Numbered from the stretch's first letter, positions 34,201-42,360 are shown. The stretch is DNA of 64,000 nt from Hybos culiciformis (GCA_964007475.1 OZ023273.1:248001-312000), one strand, 5' to 3'. A program made the numbers and translations. Notes: generated by a model from the letters alone, not told the origin.

Positions 34201-35253
34201 GAACATTAATTATCATATGAACAATGTCGTTTTTTATCGTTTAATTACACGAAACAAAATATGCTTCACTTACATATAATAATACAATTGGACATACGTA
34301 ATTACATAACAAATGGCTAAGCTAGCAAAGAGCTTCCTCATACATGCATACGTGGAAAACCTGTTGTTCATAATGGGGGATCGCTACAGAGAAAAATACC
34401 ATTTGAACTTTTTTTCTCCATACAAATTGAAAAATTGTATAGCTGGTAATTGTACAAGTGGCACTCATCAGTTTTTTCCTGTAAATTATGTCCGACCCCG
34501 AAATTTTTTAATTCTTTTCAGAGTCTACAAAAATAAACTAATATTTAAAAACATTTTGTTTGCCAATGTAATTTTCTACGATCTTGTTAGGAACTTCTTA
34601 TTTATCTCATTACTATAATTTTGCAGTTAGTTGTTTTCATTACATCTGAACAAATTTTCGTTTTATTTAATGGTTAATGGTGGTTTTAATATCATATCTT
34701 TATATACAAGTTTTTTTTATCCAGCCTTGATAAACTACTTATTAAAATTAGTTCAGTTTACCTACAGTTATACATTTGATCAAATCTCAAAATATATTTA
34801 TTTCATCTACAACTATTTAAAACTTAAAAACTAAAACATTAGATACTTCATGTTTAATTAAAATGTATTTAGCATCCAGTACCTAATTTCTGACGATAAA
34901 AAAAAACTTAATATAAAGCTAAAAAATATGTACGTAGATATCATATCATCATCATAATATTAATAGGGAATCGACCATGTATGTATGTAATCAAAAAAAA
35001 TCAATGAAAAAAACATTGTGAAATTTGAAAAATGCATTGAAAACTACGTAAATTTGTCGGAAAATAGAATTAAAAAATGTAGGTATTTCAAAACTTTTAA
35101 ATTTATTTAATTTCCGTCAATATCTCACGGGTTTCGACGAGTCTTTTTTCTTGTGTAAACGTAATAAAGTTTATTCAAATTTAATAATATATTTTAATGT
35201 TTACTAATTTTTTTACTGTTTTTTTTTATTTCTAACAGGTGTGGGCTTATTAA
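1232..35253 (+). CDS. Non-fibrillar collagen gene, 5' end outside window (15 exons)
   Basis: Exons: 1232-1267, 1813-1884, 2847-2921, 8573-8626, 10928-11104, 11171-11215, 11301-11345, 15561-15666, 21404-21501, 27162-27518, 27578-27658, 30317-30412, 30542-30586, 30641-30703 and probably 35239-35253. Each is flanked by AG and GT, and together they keep one frame for about 454 codons. The product has five Gly-X-Y blocks separated by four non-triplet linkers, so it should form an interrupted triple helix outside the cell or on its surface. No signal peptide, membrane segment or start codon is visible, because the 5' exons are missing. Short blocks, linkers with basic clusters and the lack of a large C-terminal globular domain fit membrane collagens of the XIII/XXIII/XXV type better than fibrillar or type IV chains. 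A multiplexin-type chain seems less likely because no endostatin-like domain follows. The collagen call is near certain and the subclass is inference. Confidence 0.93.
1268..2846. other. Introns between exons 1, 2 and 3 of window
   Basis: Two introns (1268-1812 and 1885-2846) interrupted by the exon at 1813-1884. Both are AT-rich with long homopolymer runs. I see no repeat ends or further exons in them. Confidence 0.6.
1813..1884 (+). CDS. Collagen exon 2 of window, end of first Gly-X-Y block
   Basis: Acceptor TCTAG, donor GTATGT, 72 nt, phase 0. It encodes triplets [16 protein letters not shown], then leaves the repeat with IDLFQTVK. The first visible triple-helical block therefore ends here and a non-collagenous linker begins. 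Confidence 0.87.
2847..2921 (+). CDS. Collagen exon 3 of window, non-collagenous linker
   Basis: Acceptor CTGAAG and donor GTACAC enclose 75 nt, phase 0. The 25 residues run from [14 protein letters not shown] to [11 protein letters not shown]. There are no Gly-X-Y triplets and no cysteines. With the next exon it forms a linker of about 50 residues rich in branched hydrophobic residues, which could help chains associate as short coiled coils do in membrane collagens (inference). The donor is weaker than its neighbours. Confidence 0.75.
4864..5334. mobile_element. Foldback element, TTCCGGAATAT family, copy 1
   Basis: The ends carry GTGGAATATT and its complement, and both arms repeat TTCCGGAATAT-type motifs, so the segment can fold back on itself. 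Bases about 4868-4990 match the reverse complement of about 56980-57100 closely. The same TCCGGA-rich theme occurs at 14027-14405. No transposase is encoded. The outer boundaries are approximate because no clear target duplication was found. Confidence 0.6.
6661..7277. mobile_element. Foldback element built of GCGGCCTTATTTC hairpins, 9-bp flanking repeat
   Basis: The 617-bp element is bounded by CTTCAGTAC at 6652-6660 and 7278-7286. Its ends are imperfect inverted repeats (18 of 24 positions), including a perfect 21-bp inverted pair at 6678-6698 and 7240-7260. The interior is an array of about eight hairpins in which GCGGCCTTATTTC is joined to its complement through ATTTTTCAAAAT-like loops. 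A GC-rich core lies at 6904-6955. A 9-bp target repeat would fit MULE-like or Merlin-like elements, but no transposase is present and the class is not settled. The short open frames inside are translations of the repeats, not genes. Confidence 0.85.
7524..7632. repeat. Dispersed repeat, copy 1 (partner at 18113)
   Basis: It contains GGGGGGC, GATGACGT, TCACCTAACGGTACTTTA and AATATATAT in the same order and spacing as 18113-18220. It is less AT-rich than its surroundings. No ends or coding capacity are recognised. Confidence 0.7.
8573..8626 (+). CDS. Collagen exon 4 of window, non-collagenous linker
   Basis: It follows a long T-rich tract ending in AAG and closes at GTGAGT. The 54 nt, phase 0, encode [18 protein letters not shown]. 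This completes the linker and leads straight into the next Gly-X-Y block. NIS is a potential N-glycosylation site. The pattern of a hydrophobic/hydroxyl run ending in a basic residue just before the helix recurs in later linkers (TTTLK, ITVLR). Confidence 0.82.
8627..10927. other. Intron of 2.3 kb with one MITE
   Basis: AT-rich throughout except the small inverted-repeat element at 9598-9826. No additional exon with flanking splice sites and Gly-X-Y sequence was seen. Confidence 0.6.
9598..9826. mobile_element. TA-flanked MITE, 229 bp
   Basis: It is flanked by TA on both sides (9596-9597, 9827-9828). The ends begin TGTTACG, and the two arms match for roughly 85 bases (CATATTCCGGTAAATGT and GCCCGATTGGC are shared in inverse order) around a central, GC-richer loop at about 9690-9740. 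A TA duplication and long inverted repeats fit a Tc1/mariner-type non-autonomous element. Confidence 0.8.
10928..11104 (+). CDS. Collagen exon 5 of window, start of second Gly-X-Y block
   Basis: Acceptor TTTTTAG, donor GTATTT, 177 nt, 59 codons, phase 0. It begins [13 protein letters not shown] and continues as Gly-X-Y to GPAGIK. One imperfection is present: after GPP a G-E pair lacks its third residue before GLPGPQ, which would kink the helix. The proline-rich start is typical of a nucleating or stabilising end of a COL block. Base composition is clearly less AT-rich than the introns. Confidence 0.95.
11171..11215 (+). CDS. Collagen exon 6 of window (45 nt)
   Basis: Acceptor CAAAAG, donor GTAGGT. 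Forty-five nucleotides, phase 0, encode five triplets, [15 protein letters not shown]. It is separated from the previous exon by a 66-nt intron. 45 nt (5 x 9) is a standard collagen cassette size. Confidence 0.93.
11301..11345 (+). CDS. Collagen exon 7 of window (45 nt, contains RGD)
   Basis: Acceptor TTTAG, donor GTAAGA, 45 nt, phase 0. It encodes [15 protein letters not shown]: five triplets with an Arg-Gly-Asp sequence inside GLRGDR. The 85-nt intron before it is short, whereas the one after it is over 4 kb. Confidence 0.93.
11346..15560. other. Intron of 4.2 kb with one TA-flanked element
   Basis: Apart from the element at 14027-14405 this is AT-rich sequence with no exon-like segment. 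An open frame at 12110-12310 has no coding character. Confidence 0.6.
14027..14405. mobile_element. TA-flanked element, CCTTGTTCGCA family
   Basis: Flanked by TA (14025-14026, 14406-14407), with inverted ends starting CCTTGTTCGCA and continuing TTCAA-ATTT-TCCGGATA for about 33 bases with few mismatches. The interior is AT-rich and repeats TTTTTCCGGATATTT. A relative with the same end sequence lies at 56704-57111. No transposase is encoded. Confidence 0.85.
15561..15666 (+). CDS. Collagen exon 8 of window, end of second block, linker, start of third block
   Basis: Acceptor CATAAAG and donor GTAAAT enclose 106 nt: 35 codons plus one base. It encodes [10 protein letters not shown], a linker [16 protein letters not shown], then GPPGPPGPP plus the first base of a Gly codon. 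The split Gly codon is completed by GA at the start of the next exon, the only phase-1 junction in the window. Precise agreement of this phase with the following exon supports both exon calls. Confidence 0.93.
18113..18310. repeat. Dispersed repeat, copy 2 (partner at 7524)
   Basis: Shares GGGGGGCGTG, GATGACGT, TCACCTAACGGTACTTTA and AGAATATATAT with 7524-7632, in the same orientation. This copy continues to about 18310 with a less AT-rich tail (ATCCTATTGGCCCCTTTT) not seen at the first site, so the first copy may be truncated. Confidence 0.65.
19385..19995 (+). pseudogene. Degenerate Tc1-like transposase
   Basis: Three conserved parts of a Tc1-family transposase remain in order. At 19430-19507 a helix-turn-helix-like piece reads [20 protein letters not shown]. 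At 19795-19821 PDLNTIETL matches the catalytic-core PDLNPIE motif. At 19855-19975 the C-terminal part reads [11 protein letters not shown], then [15 protein letters not shown] and a stop, followed by GAKTQF. These pieces lie in different frames with stops between them, the catalytic middle is scrambled, and a small GACCTTGTGACC-type expansion sits after the PDLN motif. It cannot make an active enzyme. Terminal inverted repeats were not identified. Confidence 0.85.
20577..21050. mobile_element. hAT-type element with 8-bp duplication GAATGAAT
   Basis: The ends are CAGTGGCGTAACTAC and its exact complement. They are flanked by GAATGAAT at 20569-20576 and 21051-21058. Size (474 bp), an 8-bp duplication and CA/TG ends identify a non-autonomous hAT element. 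Inner ends also pair (TAGGCGAA and TTCGCCTA). An antisense open frame at 20729-20971 might be an eroded internal piece of the parent element, but I cannot assign it. Confidence 0.92.
21404..21501 (+). CDS. Collagen exon 9 of window, third block, ends in GKRGKR
   Basis: Acceptor TTACCAG, donor GTAAGT, 98 nt. The first two bases finish the Gly codon begun at 15666; 32 codons follow, ending GPRGKRGKR. With the preceding exon this makes a block of 14 uninterrupted triplets. The terminal RGKR matches the R-X-K/R-R consensus for furin-like convertases and lies at the very edge of the helix, next to the acidic linker in the next exon. Confidence 0.94.
23945..24234. mobile_element. hAT-type MITE with 8-bp duplication CTTGCAAA
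   Basis: Flanked by CTTGCAAA at 23937-23944 and 24235-24242. The terminal inverted repeats begin CAGAGCTGCC and CAGACCTGAC and then match fully through TAAATTTAAGTATTTT. The 290-bp interior is made of repeated CAGTATACTGGTACTGC and AATACTGCAGTATTTTC palindromes. No coding capacity. Confidence 0.92.
24831..24988. repeat. Dispersed repeat, copy 1 (partner at 34950)
   Basis: It shares ATCATAATATTAATAGG, GACCATGT, AAAAACATTGTGAAATT and GGAAAATAGAATTAAAAA, in order, with 34950-35079 on the same strand. This copy contains a small internal duplication of AAAAAAAATTCAATG. The ends are not defined. Confidence 0.75.
27162..27518 (+). CDS. Collagen exon 10 of window, largest Gly-X-Y block (357 nt)
   Basis: Acceptor ATTTCAG, donor GTGAGT, 119 codons, phase 0. 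It opens with a 20-residue acidic linker ([20 protein letters not shown]), then 33 perfect triplets starting [10 protein letters not shown] and ending GERGDS. Two Arg-Gly-Asp motifs occur, one in GDRGDIG and one in the final GERGDS. No triplet is broken, so this is the longest continuous helix in the window. It is the least AT-rich stretch of the region. The opposite strand is also open here, but only as a shadow of the proline and glycine codons. Confidence 0.97.
27578..27658 (+). CDS. Collagen exon 11 of window, basic non-collagenous linker
   Basis: It lies only 59 nt after the previous exon, with acceptor TTTCCCAG and donor GTAAGA. Eighty-one nucleotides, phase 0, give 27 residues from [11 protein letters not shown] to LPAIEY. 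There are no triplets. It carries a strong basic cluster, RKMRRR, a possible convertase cleavage or heparin-binding site, then an acidic/neutral stretch. Because it is symmetric it could be skipped without breaking frame, joining the fourth block nearly directly to the fifth. Confidence 0.85.
28588..29233. mobile_element. Long palindromic TA-flanked element, copy 1
   Basis: Flanked by TA at 28586-28587 and 29234-29235. The ends are CACTAGGTAGAAAAAGTCTG and its complement, and the two arms pair along almost their entire length of about 300 bases each, leaving only a short centre near 28900-28940. The arms share GTACGGGCTCGTTT, CATGTTCCCAGTTTTTGATG and GGCAATTGAATGTAGATAA. A second copy is at 46699-47342. 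No protein is encoded. Confidence 0.9.
29313..29848. mobile_element. hAT-type element with GCGGCTC motifs, nested
   Basis: Flanked by GTCTACTT at 29305-29312 and GTCTACCT at 29849-29856 (7 of 8 match). The left end CAGACTTCAAACTGCGGCTC is followed by repeated GCGGCTC. The right end closes in TTGCCCAGGCCTG and has GCGGCTCTTTAATTTTTGAT further in. The style is that of insect hAT elements. It lies inside the element at 28435-29946. Confidence 0.82.
30317..30412 (+). CDS. Collagen exon 12 of window, start of fifth block
   Basis: Acceptor CTATCAG, donor GTAAGT, 96 nt, 32 codons, phase 0. Two linker residues (VI) are followed by ten triplets beginning [13 protein letters not shown] and ending GRKGDR. 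It includes GERGFD, a triplet of the GER type found in integrin-binding collagen motifs; binding here is untested. Confidence 0.95.
30542..30586 (+). CDS. Collagen exon 13 of window (45 nt)
   Basis: Acceptor TTTTTTAG, donor GTAAGT, 45 nt, phase 0. It encodes [15 protein letters not shown], five perfect triplets. The introns on either side are short (129 and 54 nt). Confidence 0.94.
30641..30703 (+). CDS. Collagen exon 14 of window (63 nt)
   Basis: Acceptor TTTAAAG, donor GTGAGT, 63 nt, phase 0. It encodes seven triplets from GPMGIRGES to GKSGHP. It is the last exon with recognisable Gly-X-Y sequence; I found none on the + strand from here to 64000. The fifth block is therefore 22 triplets long, if the terminal exon below is right. 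Confidence 0.94.
31258..31540. repeat. Tandem repeat, period about 105-111 bp
   Basis: GAAAACTTCGA recurs with its core at about 31261, 31366 and 31477. Each time it is followed by AATCATC- and ATTTATACAAG-type sequence and by CTTGTATAAATTAC(C/T)AAAACAATGTA. The third unit is shortened. Within units, ATTTATACAAG and CTTGTATAAAT are inverted copies, so each unit can form a hairpin. Confidence 0.75.
31588..31685 (+). repeat. Possible tRNA-derived SINE fragment
   Basis: GGCATAGCTCAGTGGAAG resembles a tRNA A box, and GACCGTTCAAATA about 70 bases on resembles a weak B box, followed by A-rich sequence. The spacing is too long for a functional tRNA and the stems do not close. Only these promoter-like boxes support the call. 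Confidence 0.35.
33688..34513. repeat. Foldback-like element with a 363-bp tandem duplication
   Basis: Two near-identical units, 33788-34150 and 34151-34513, each carry an open frame starting MAKLAK (33950-34159 and 34313-34618). In front of them GATAAATAATGTCGTTT and its complement alternate as hairpins. CCGACATAATTTATAC at the left end and the complement of GTAAATTATGTCCGACCCC at the right suggest terminal inverted repeats. The repeated protein (MAKLAK, then [19 protein letters not shown] and [11 protein letters not shown]) is not one I recognise. Most copy differences around 33962-33975 change amino acids. Confidence 0.75.
34950..35079. repeat. Dispersed repeat, copy 2 (partner at 24831)
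   Basis: Same orientation and motif order as 24831-24988, shorter because it lacks the internal AAAATTCAATG duplication and the TTTCTATGTATGCC segment. It sits about 160 bases before the proposed final exon. Confidence 0.75.
35239..35253 (+). CDS. Probable terminal coding exon, VWAY then stop
   Basis: After a strong T-rich tract ending CTAACAG, phase-0 reading gives Val-Trp-Ala-Tyr and TAA. The chain would end GKSGHP-VWAY, a short tail straight after the last triplet. From family knowledge, vertebrate membrane collagens also end only a few residues after the last triplet. Two AATAAA hexamers follow at 35478 and 35629. The exon is so short that chance cannot be excluded; other in-frame candidate termini are listed under findings. 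Confidence 0.5.
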   Translation: MWAY

Positions 35254-35660
35254 CATGGAACTACTTAAACAAAATTTTATGATAAATAACTAAAAAATTG
35301 CTACTACTTATTATTACTACCACTGTTATGATTCATTCTACTTTACTATTTACCAAATTTAATGATATAATGAAACTCTTTTTTTGAATTCATGTATATT
35401 TAAACAAAAATCCCGCCAAAAATTGTGTCATAAAACATAAAGTATTCCGTTTTGTCATTAACAATATAATATGAGTAAATAAAAAAAAACATTTACTAAG
35501 CCGTATGTATTTAATTTAGAATTTTATTATTATTATTACATTAATTTAATATATTTATATGTATACTATATTAACATTTTTAAAAGAAATATTTATGTTA
35601 TTTTATTGTGAAACGTTATGAAAATGGAAATAAAATTTTGCCATTTTTAAATTATTAGTT
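35254..35660 (+). other. Putative 3' untranslated region of the collagen gene
   Basis: This AT-rich stretch follows the TAA at 35251-35253. AATAAA occurs at 35478-35483 and 35629-35634. The second is followed by a GT-rich run (around 35653-35670, TTTTGGTTTGTG), as expected downstream of a cleavage site. No coding pattern is seen. Confidence 0.4.
35629..35634 (+). terminator. Candidate polyadenylation signal AATAAA
   Basis: A canonical hexamer about 375 bases after the proposed stop codon, with a G/T-rich segment 20-40 bases further on. In such AT-rich DNA the hexamer alone is common. The G/T-rich element is what makes this copy better than the one at 35478. Confidence 0.4.
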
Positions 35661-38600
35661 TTATTTTGGTTTGTGCTCCAAAAATATTTATATTAAAAAA
35701 AAATATTGATTAAGTAACCCAGATCCCTCAATAATAATAATTTAATCGAAATTTTTTGATATTAAACAATTATATTTTTGGATGTATCAACTTTTTGCAC
35801 AAATCAATATTTCTCCTTTTATATTTTTCCCCTATTTTAAACTCTTCAATGCCAAAAATTTGTAATTAAAATAATGTATTTATAACATAACTAATAATAA
35901 AATATTCCTCTAAAAAAGAATATTATTATTTAAAAATAATAATATAATTTAGCCTTCAAATTTAGAAAACCACTAATTAATTTTATATTATACTTAGTTT
36001 TATTCAATATAATAATAAGAGCATTATAATATGGATAATGTGGTTCATAAGGTTTTATATTAATATTTCACAAGCAAGTTTACATAAAAAAGGACTAAAT
36101 ACTTAATTTGCACCGTCGCGTCGTACCACTTGATTTTAATTATTTTTATTTCGTGTATAAAAATTATAAAACAATTTTTATTTCATTTATAAAACTTATA
36201 ATTCATACATTTTTTAACAAAATTCTTACCGTCAATAATAAATTAATTTTACAATTTAGTTCGAAAATTAAATCTTGAATATGATTCATGTGGTGTGGTT
36301 CACTGCGAAATTAAGCCTAGTCATAAAAATTTCAAAATAATAATATTCTTTTTAAGGTTTCAATTAATTAAAATGTAAAATATATAAAAATATTTAAATT
36401 TTAAAATAAAATGTAATTAAGTATACCTTATAGAAATTTTCGTCCATAACTGAAGAAAAATTATAAATAAATTACTTTAAATAAATTATAAATAAAATTA
36501 TATTATAATGAATTTAAAATTGAACTAAAAAAAAACAATTAATTTGTGTATTGTATTTAAATGATAAATAAAAACAAAATAATTTTTTATCATAAATGAA
36601 AAAAAAACAATAAAAAGTTGTTTTTAATCACTATAATTTCATTACACAATTTTGTAAAAATATTCCATCAACTCATTTTACTTGTATTTTTCGTATACTA
36701 AGGCATATATGAATGATAACAATAACTAAAATGTATACATATGTAATAATATTATTGACTTCAATGATCTGTCTCGGCGGCTGATGTATTTTAACTTAAT
36801 TTTAATAAAAGTAAAAGACTATATCTGTATTCTAGCAATCATTAAAGTAATTTTTGCTAATATCCTTCACTTTTTTTTCTACATTTGAGGAAATTATTCT
36901 TACCTCTCTTTAGCTAATTATTCTTACCTCACTTTACGATCATCTTAGGTACGCATCTATTAATTTTTAATACCAACTTATACTAATTTGGGTCTCGTTT
37001 TACGGATATGTTTAGTCACTGGAACGTATCTATTTATTTTTATTAGAATGTCATACTAATATTGGGTTCGCTATACGAATATTCGATATACGACCAATTT
37101 TATAGAACGCATCGTGTTCGTAAAGCGGGGGACTGCTGTATTATATTATTTTATACTAACAGTAGGTTTTGTTTTGAAGAACACAATACGAAATTTTTGT
37201 CTTACATATTAATATTGAACAATTTCAAAATGCACTACTTTATTTCACAAAACTATTAATTCAATTTAGATCAACATTTTAAAGGATAATAATTTAGCCT
37301 TTTTTAACATAGTTTAATAAACTTTTGCTTTCAAATTAATTTAAAAAAAAATGCTTTGAAATATTATTTTTCATTCCTAGCTACATACAGTATTATCGTT
37401 GAGATTATTAAATTGAAATTTTGATACATTTTTTCAATTTACAAAGTTCTAGCCTTTTATTTATTAAAAATTGTGTTGTACAGCCTTTCAATTGAGTTGG
37501 TTTTTTCTTTTATTTCGTTCAAGATTGAAGCTGATACTTGAAAATTAACATAAAATTAAAATAATAAAGATAAAAAACAAACGCTCATTTAAGAAAAAAA
37601 ACCATTAATATTGTAAACTAGAATGCTAGCTTTAAGAACATATATATTTTAGAATGAAAATAACACTATGCGCATGAAGGTAATGACTTTAATTTTCTAC
37701 TTTTTTAACTATATACATTAGACAAAAATTAGAAAAAAAACATCAAACTTTATAAGAAATATAACGGTCAAAAAATAGTTTAAAATTATTGAATGCATAT
37801 TAAATTCCAATATATTCACACGTCATGTACATATATCATTAACATTTTCAAAACTTATAATTAAAGCTGTGAGCTCCCCAGACTGGAAGTTCATGAGCAA
37901 AATAAAATAAAGTCGTTTTTTAATTAGTTATAGGACAACATTCGTCGCACGTTTCGTTTTTTTTCAAGGCTCTAATTATTCTTAAAATTAACTGTTATTA
38001 AATTGTTTGAATATTGTTATTACATCAACTTTTTTTCTTTTTTTTCATTTAAAATTTGTTGTCCTGAATCTTAGTCCAGCCCTTTGTTTCATAATTTAAA
38101 TACAATCCAAAAACGACGTTTAGCACCTGACTTTATTTTATTATCTATCCATGCATTCCACTTTTATGAATTATGAAAAAAAGAGTCCATTACCAAAATG
38201 TTCACACATATTGCACAATAAATATCCGGAATAAATAGAGTGTAATGTTTTAGTTTGAAGCGAGTTTAATTCATTTTAATTGCATTGAGCAAATAAATAA
38301 CAAGCTATTGTTCAGGTATCTAAACATAAACACCCTTTTACACAGATGGTTGAAGATCTTTTTTGGGTTTTGGTTTTTTGTTTTTTATTATAAATAAATG
38401 AATGACTCAAAAATTATTCCTAAGTTTTTAAGAAAAAAGTAACAATTTGGTAACAAAAAAACTATTATTTACATTCCTTTTATTTTATTTTTTATTTCTT
38501 AAATGAGTATTTTTTCTAGAAAATAGTTCTCCACAGAGAAAAAAAATAACAGGTCTAATCAATGTACAATCTCACATTTTTTTTTCTAATACGTAGATAT

Positions 38601-41600
38601 CTTTTTTTGTATAAAATTATAAAGCTTTGAACTACTGTTTTGAGACATTTTACTCTAGAATCTCGATTTTGTTGAAATCAGAAGAATTTCACAGCTTCTC
38701 ATAAAACAGGCGAGTTTAAATTTTAGATTGTTAATGTGTGGGTTTTAACTTTTAATGCTGTTTTACTTAAATAGACTAAAATAGTATTAATTAGGTTACC
38801 ATATGCGGTATGTAGGTGGGCTAGATGGTGAGGCAGTACCTTGAGCAAAATATTTATGGTACACTTTTTATATATAAAAAACTCACTACCAACCCCAGTT
38901 ATCTTAAATACAATTCAAATACAGTGTCGATTGATCTAGAAGTTCTTAAGTTTTGATACACGTTCCCCGCACCGCATACAAGAATTTAAAATATTAAAAG
39001 AAAATTTCATAATTTAAAATTACGGAATAAAAATTACTTTTCCCGAAAATAAACACATTTTGGATCTATTAAAATAATTTTGTGCTGAAATATTTTTATT
39101 GAACCAGAACATTTTTTAAAGACTATATAAAAGTAGGACTATAGTAAACATTTTCATGATTAAAAGACATAAAAATAAAAACTCTTCTATAATGGCAGTT
39201 CTTTTAATTCCACTTAGAATACATAAAAACTGTTTTCTCCAAACTAACTCCTCGAAAAGATAAAAAAAAACCATTTGAAGTAAATTCTTATACATTGATT
39301 AATTATTAATTATTACTATCTACAAATTACAAAAAAAATATCTTTAAATAAACAAGTTATTCATTTACAAGTAAAATAGTAATAAATACTCTTGGATGCA
39401 TACATAATCTTAATTTAAATCTTTCACAATTTCTACCTTCAAATTAAAGTCCCAAAATTTTTTTTATGTGACACGGAATTACAAAATCAACTTTTTATAT
39501 CTGTCAATCTAAATCATATAATGGACTTGTAAAAGTTTGTTAGTTTTGATTTTCTTATAAAATGTATACATACATAAATTTTGTTTTTTTTATTCAAAAT
39601 AGTTGAACAGAAACACAAAAGTGCAATTTTCTCATATGTAACAAATTTTCGTGCTTTATTCATGAAAACTCAAATGGAAATTATTGTTAAATAATTTTTA
39701 CAACAAAAAGTTTGTTGAACAAAGCTTATACTCGTAGGATGCATTTTTATCTGCAAATTGAGAAAATGTAAAAGATGAATTTTATTTTTTATTTAATAGC
39801 TCAATTTTTCTTTTTCGTACCTAAAATTTTTTAGAATAATAATAGGTTAACTTTTTCTATCTAAATTTATATAATATTCATGGATCATGGTTCGTTATTA
39901 TAATAATCATGGCAAACTTTCAATATATTAGCACTTAATATTAAATTTGACCTCAAGGATTCTAATTTTATTAAAATTCTGTTTTTTTTTTTAGAAGTTC
40001 CATTACCATCTGATTTTTAACAAATACACATGAGAAAATTTTTGGCTTAACATTAAGGCTGTTCGGTTTTGAGTCAGCTTGAATAATAATTCCGCACGCA
40101 CAAAAAAAATGTAATTGTGTTTTAGCCGAAATTTATATCCAATTAAAAAAGATTAATGAAGATTTGCCGAAAAAACTTTATAGTTTAATATTTTGAGTGA
40201 AACTTTTCTGAGCTTAGAATTACGCTCAAAATTATTATGTGTGAGCTCTGCAAAAAGGAAGTTATATTAGTATCCTCGTCTGAAATAAGCCTTAAGGTTT
40301 TGTTACATTTACTTATTCTTGGGAAAGGAATAAAAATGAAAAAAAATTGAAGTATTGATTCCAATGCTAATAACTTGCACGTTTGTATTTATATGAAAAG
40401 AATAAAATTCTTGAAGTAAATCTTCTGAAATATTTTGTTTTAAAATTCATATAAAAAAAAGGTAACGGATGTCATCTATGGAAAATAAAATTGTTGTGTA
40501 TAGTATTCGGCGATGGAGATTTCAAAAATGATAATTTGAAACCTTCTTCGTTCATTGGATCAAAAGTTATAGAAGTTATAATTATTTCTTCGATAAAAAC
40601 CACACTGAACAAACACAGTGAATCCGCCGTAGTAAAATAACAAAGAATTATAAGAGATTTATAAAAAAATTAATTTAGAAAAACAAGATATTTTTATTTC
40701 AAAAAAATCTGTATGTTATTAAAAAAAATTTTTTTATACAAATAAAAAAATAAAATTTTAATTTAATGTAAATAAATTAATTATACCAATTATATATTTA
40801 CAAATTTAATTTTTGAATATACGGTATTTAAATAATATAATTTTAAAAGTATTATACTTTATACTATTATTGTAATCGAAATTATATTATTGATTATCTG
40901 TTTATGGGTACGTGGAATAATAACAATTTATTTTATGTTTGAAATTTTTTTATTAAATAATGGAAGTCTAATTTAGATTATTTTTCAAACGAAAATAGGC
41001 AAAACCTTATATCATCATCTTTTCATTTAAGTTATCTAAACAAGCCTTAAAACCTTTTTAATGACGTTATTTTCAAAGAAAATTTAAGGTCAAATTGTTG
41101 CACATATACATACTTCAAAACATTTCATTGAAATAAGTCAAAAAAAAATTTCGTAATAAGCATAGTAGCTACTTTAATTTATAATTTCTGACTTAATTTT
41201 TAATTCTAATTATTCTATTATATTAAAAAAAAACCTCTGTAAAAGAAAAAACTAATAACCACAAATAAATTTTCCTAACTTGTTTTGCTTTTTACCCAAT
41301 CAAAATTCATTAGATTTTGGGAAAAATAAACAAAAACTTTTGAAAATATTTGTTTTCACATTATAAAATTTTATTCAATGGCTGTGGAAAAAAAATTTTG
41401 CTTTAATGTTAAAAAAATAATAGATTTTACAAACGTTTTTATTTCTATCAATTCCTTTGTCGTATCTTTTTCTAATTTTCATTTCCAAAAATAGTTTATT
41501 TTCCGCAGTTTTTTTTTTTAATTTAGTGAAATTTCTGTTTAGGTACCACCTGTTTTTGATAATCGGTGGGGGTTCTGTTTATTATAAATTTGAACTAAAT

Positions 41601-41604
41601 TGAG
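35661..41604. other. AT-rich intergenic DNA with one truncated element
   Basis: Apart from the truncated element at 36867-37138, nearly 6 kb show only AT-rich sequence with short A/T runs. I find no exon, RNA gene or second repeat end on either strand. Confidence 0.55.
36867..37138 (-). mobile_element. Truncated pogo/Tigger-like MITE
   Basis: The right end GTTCGTAAAGCGGGGGACTG plus CTG-TA matches the end of the element at 54048-54550. The body matches the reverse complement of about 54060-54320, including TTCGCTATACGAATATTCG and GAACGTATCTATTTATTTT. The other end is missing, so this copy is truncated. A 22-base segment around 36895-36935 (ATTATTCTTACCTC) is locally duplicated. Confidence 0.85.
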
Positions 41605-41842
41605 CATGGGCGCCGCCAGGATTTTTTATAAGGTGGTGCATGTGAAAATTATTATTTTGATTTTACCAAATCTTTGACATATTGCGGGCTCATCTCTAAG
41701 TTACAATTTCCAACAACCTTAATTTAAATTAAATTTTGATTTTAGGAAAAATCAGTTGCAAAACAATATTTTGAATTCACGACAAAATTCATCTCAGTAT
41801 GCTGATACGATACTGAGAACTTTTTAAGATTATCTCTCACCG

Positions 41843-42360
41843 CAGGGCTGCCAGATGGAATAAATGAAATTTCCTCAAATTTTTAAGAAATTTCCCCAAA
41901 CCAGACACTTTTTTAAAAAAACTCCTCAAATTATTTTTTTTATATTTTTCTGCACTAAAATTTTTTTTTGCCCTAAATTAGAAAAAAAAATTGTTTAACG
42001 GTTTTACTCACTGCAGTTTTTCCCCAAAAACAGCTTATTTTTGCAAGATTTCCTCAAATTTTTAATGTGTTCAGATTTTATGTGGTACTTATATGTTGTA
42101 AATCAAAAAGTTTAGTTTCAAGAATGGATTTTGAGTTCAACGTACGTAGAAGAATATCGTAATGATATCAATTTCTTAAAATCAATAGGGTAAAAAAAAT
42201 TTACGAGTCTGAAATTTTAAATATTGTTGACTGCCAACGTTAGCACAATATTTATGAATTTCTTCACATTTCCCTCAGAAAAAAATATTTTCCTCAAATT
42301 TTTCCCCACGTTTTTTTTTACTTTTTTTTTTGTCCCGAAATTAAAAATTTCCTCAGTTTG
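41843..42360. mobile_element. Probable truncated hAT insert with TTTCCTCAAATTTTT repeats
   Basis: Starts CAGGGCTGCCAGATGG, a hAT-style end. TTTCC(C/T)CA-type segments recur at about 41870, 41890, 42045, 42265 and 42290, separated by A/T runs. I could not find a matching right end or a second TCTCACCG flank, so the right limit is approximate. Confidence 0.45.

Larger units (their letters stand above)
30704..35238. other. Intron of 4.5 kb before the proposed last exon
   Basis: It contains a tandem repeat at 31258-31540, a possible tRNA-derived segment near 31590-31680, a duplicated element at 33688-34513 and a dispersed repeat at 34950-35079. A less AT-rich patch at 32225-32460 (CAGTCACGT, CCGTCACCGTAT repeated) is probably another transposon fragment. 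No further Gly-X-Y exon is visible. Confidence 0.6.
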
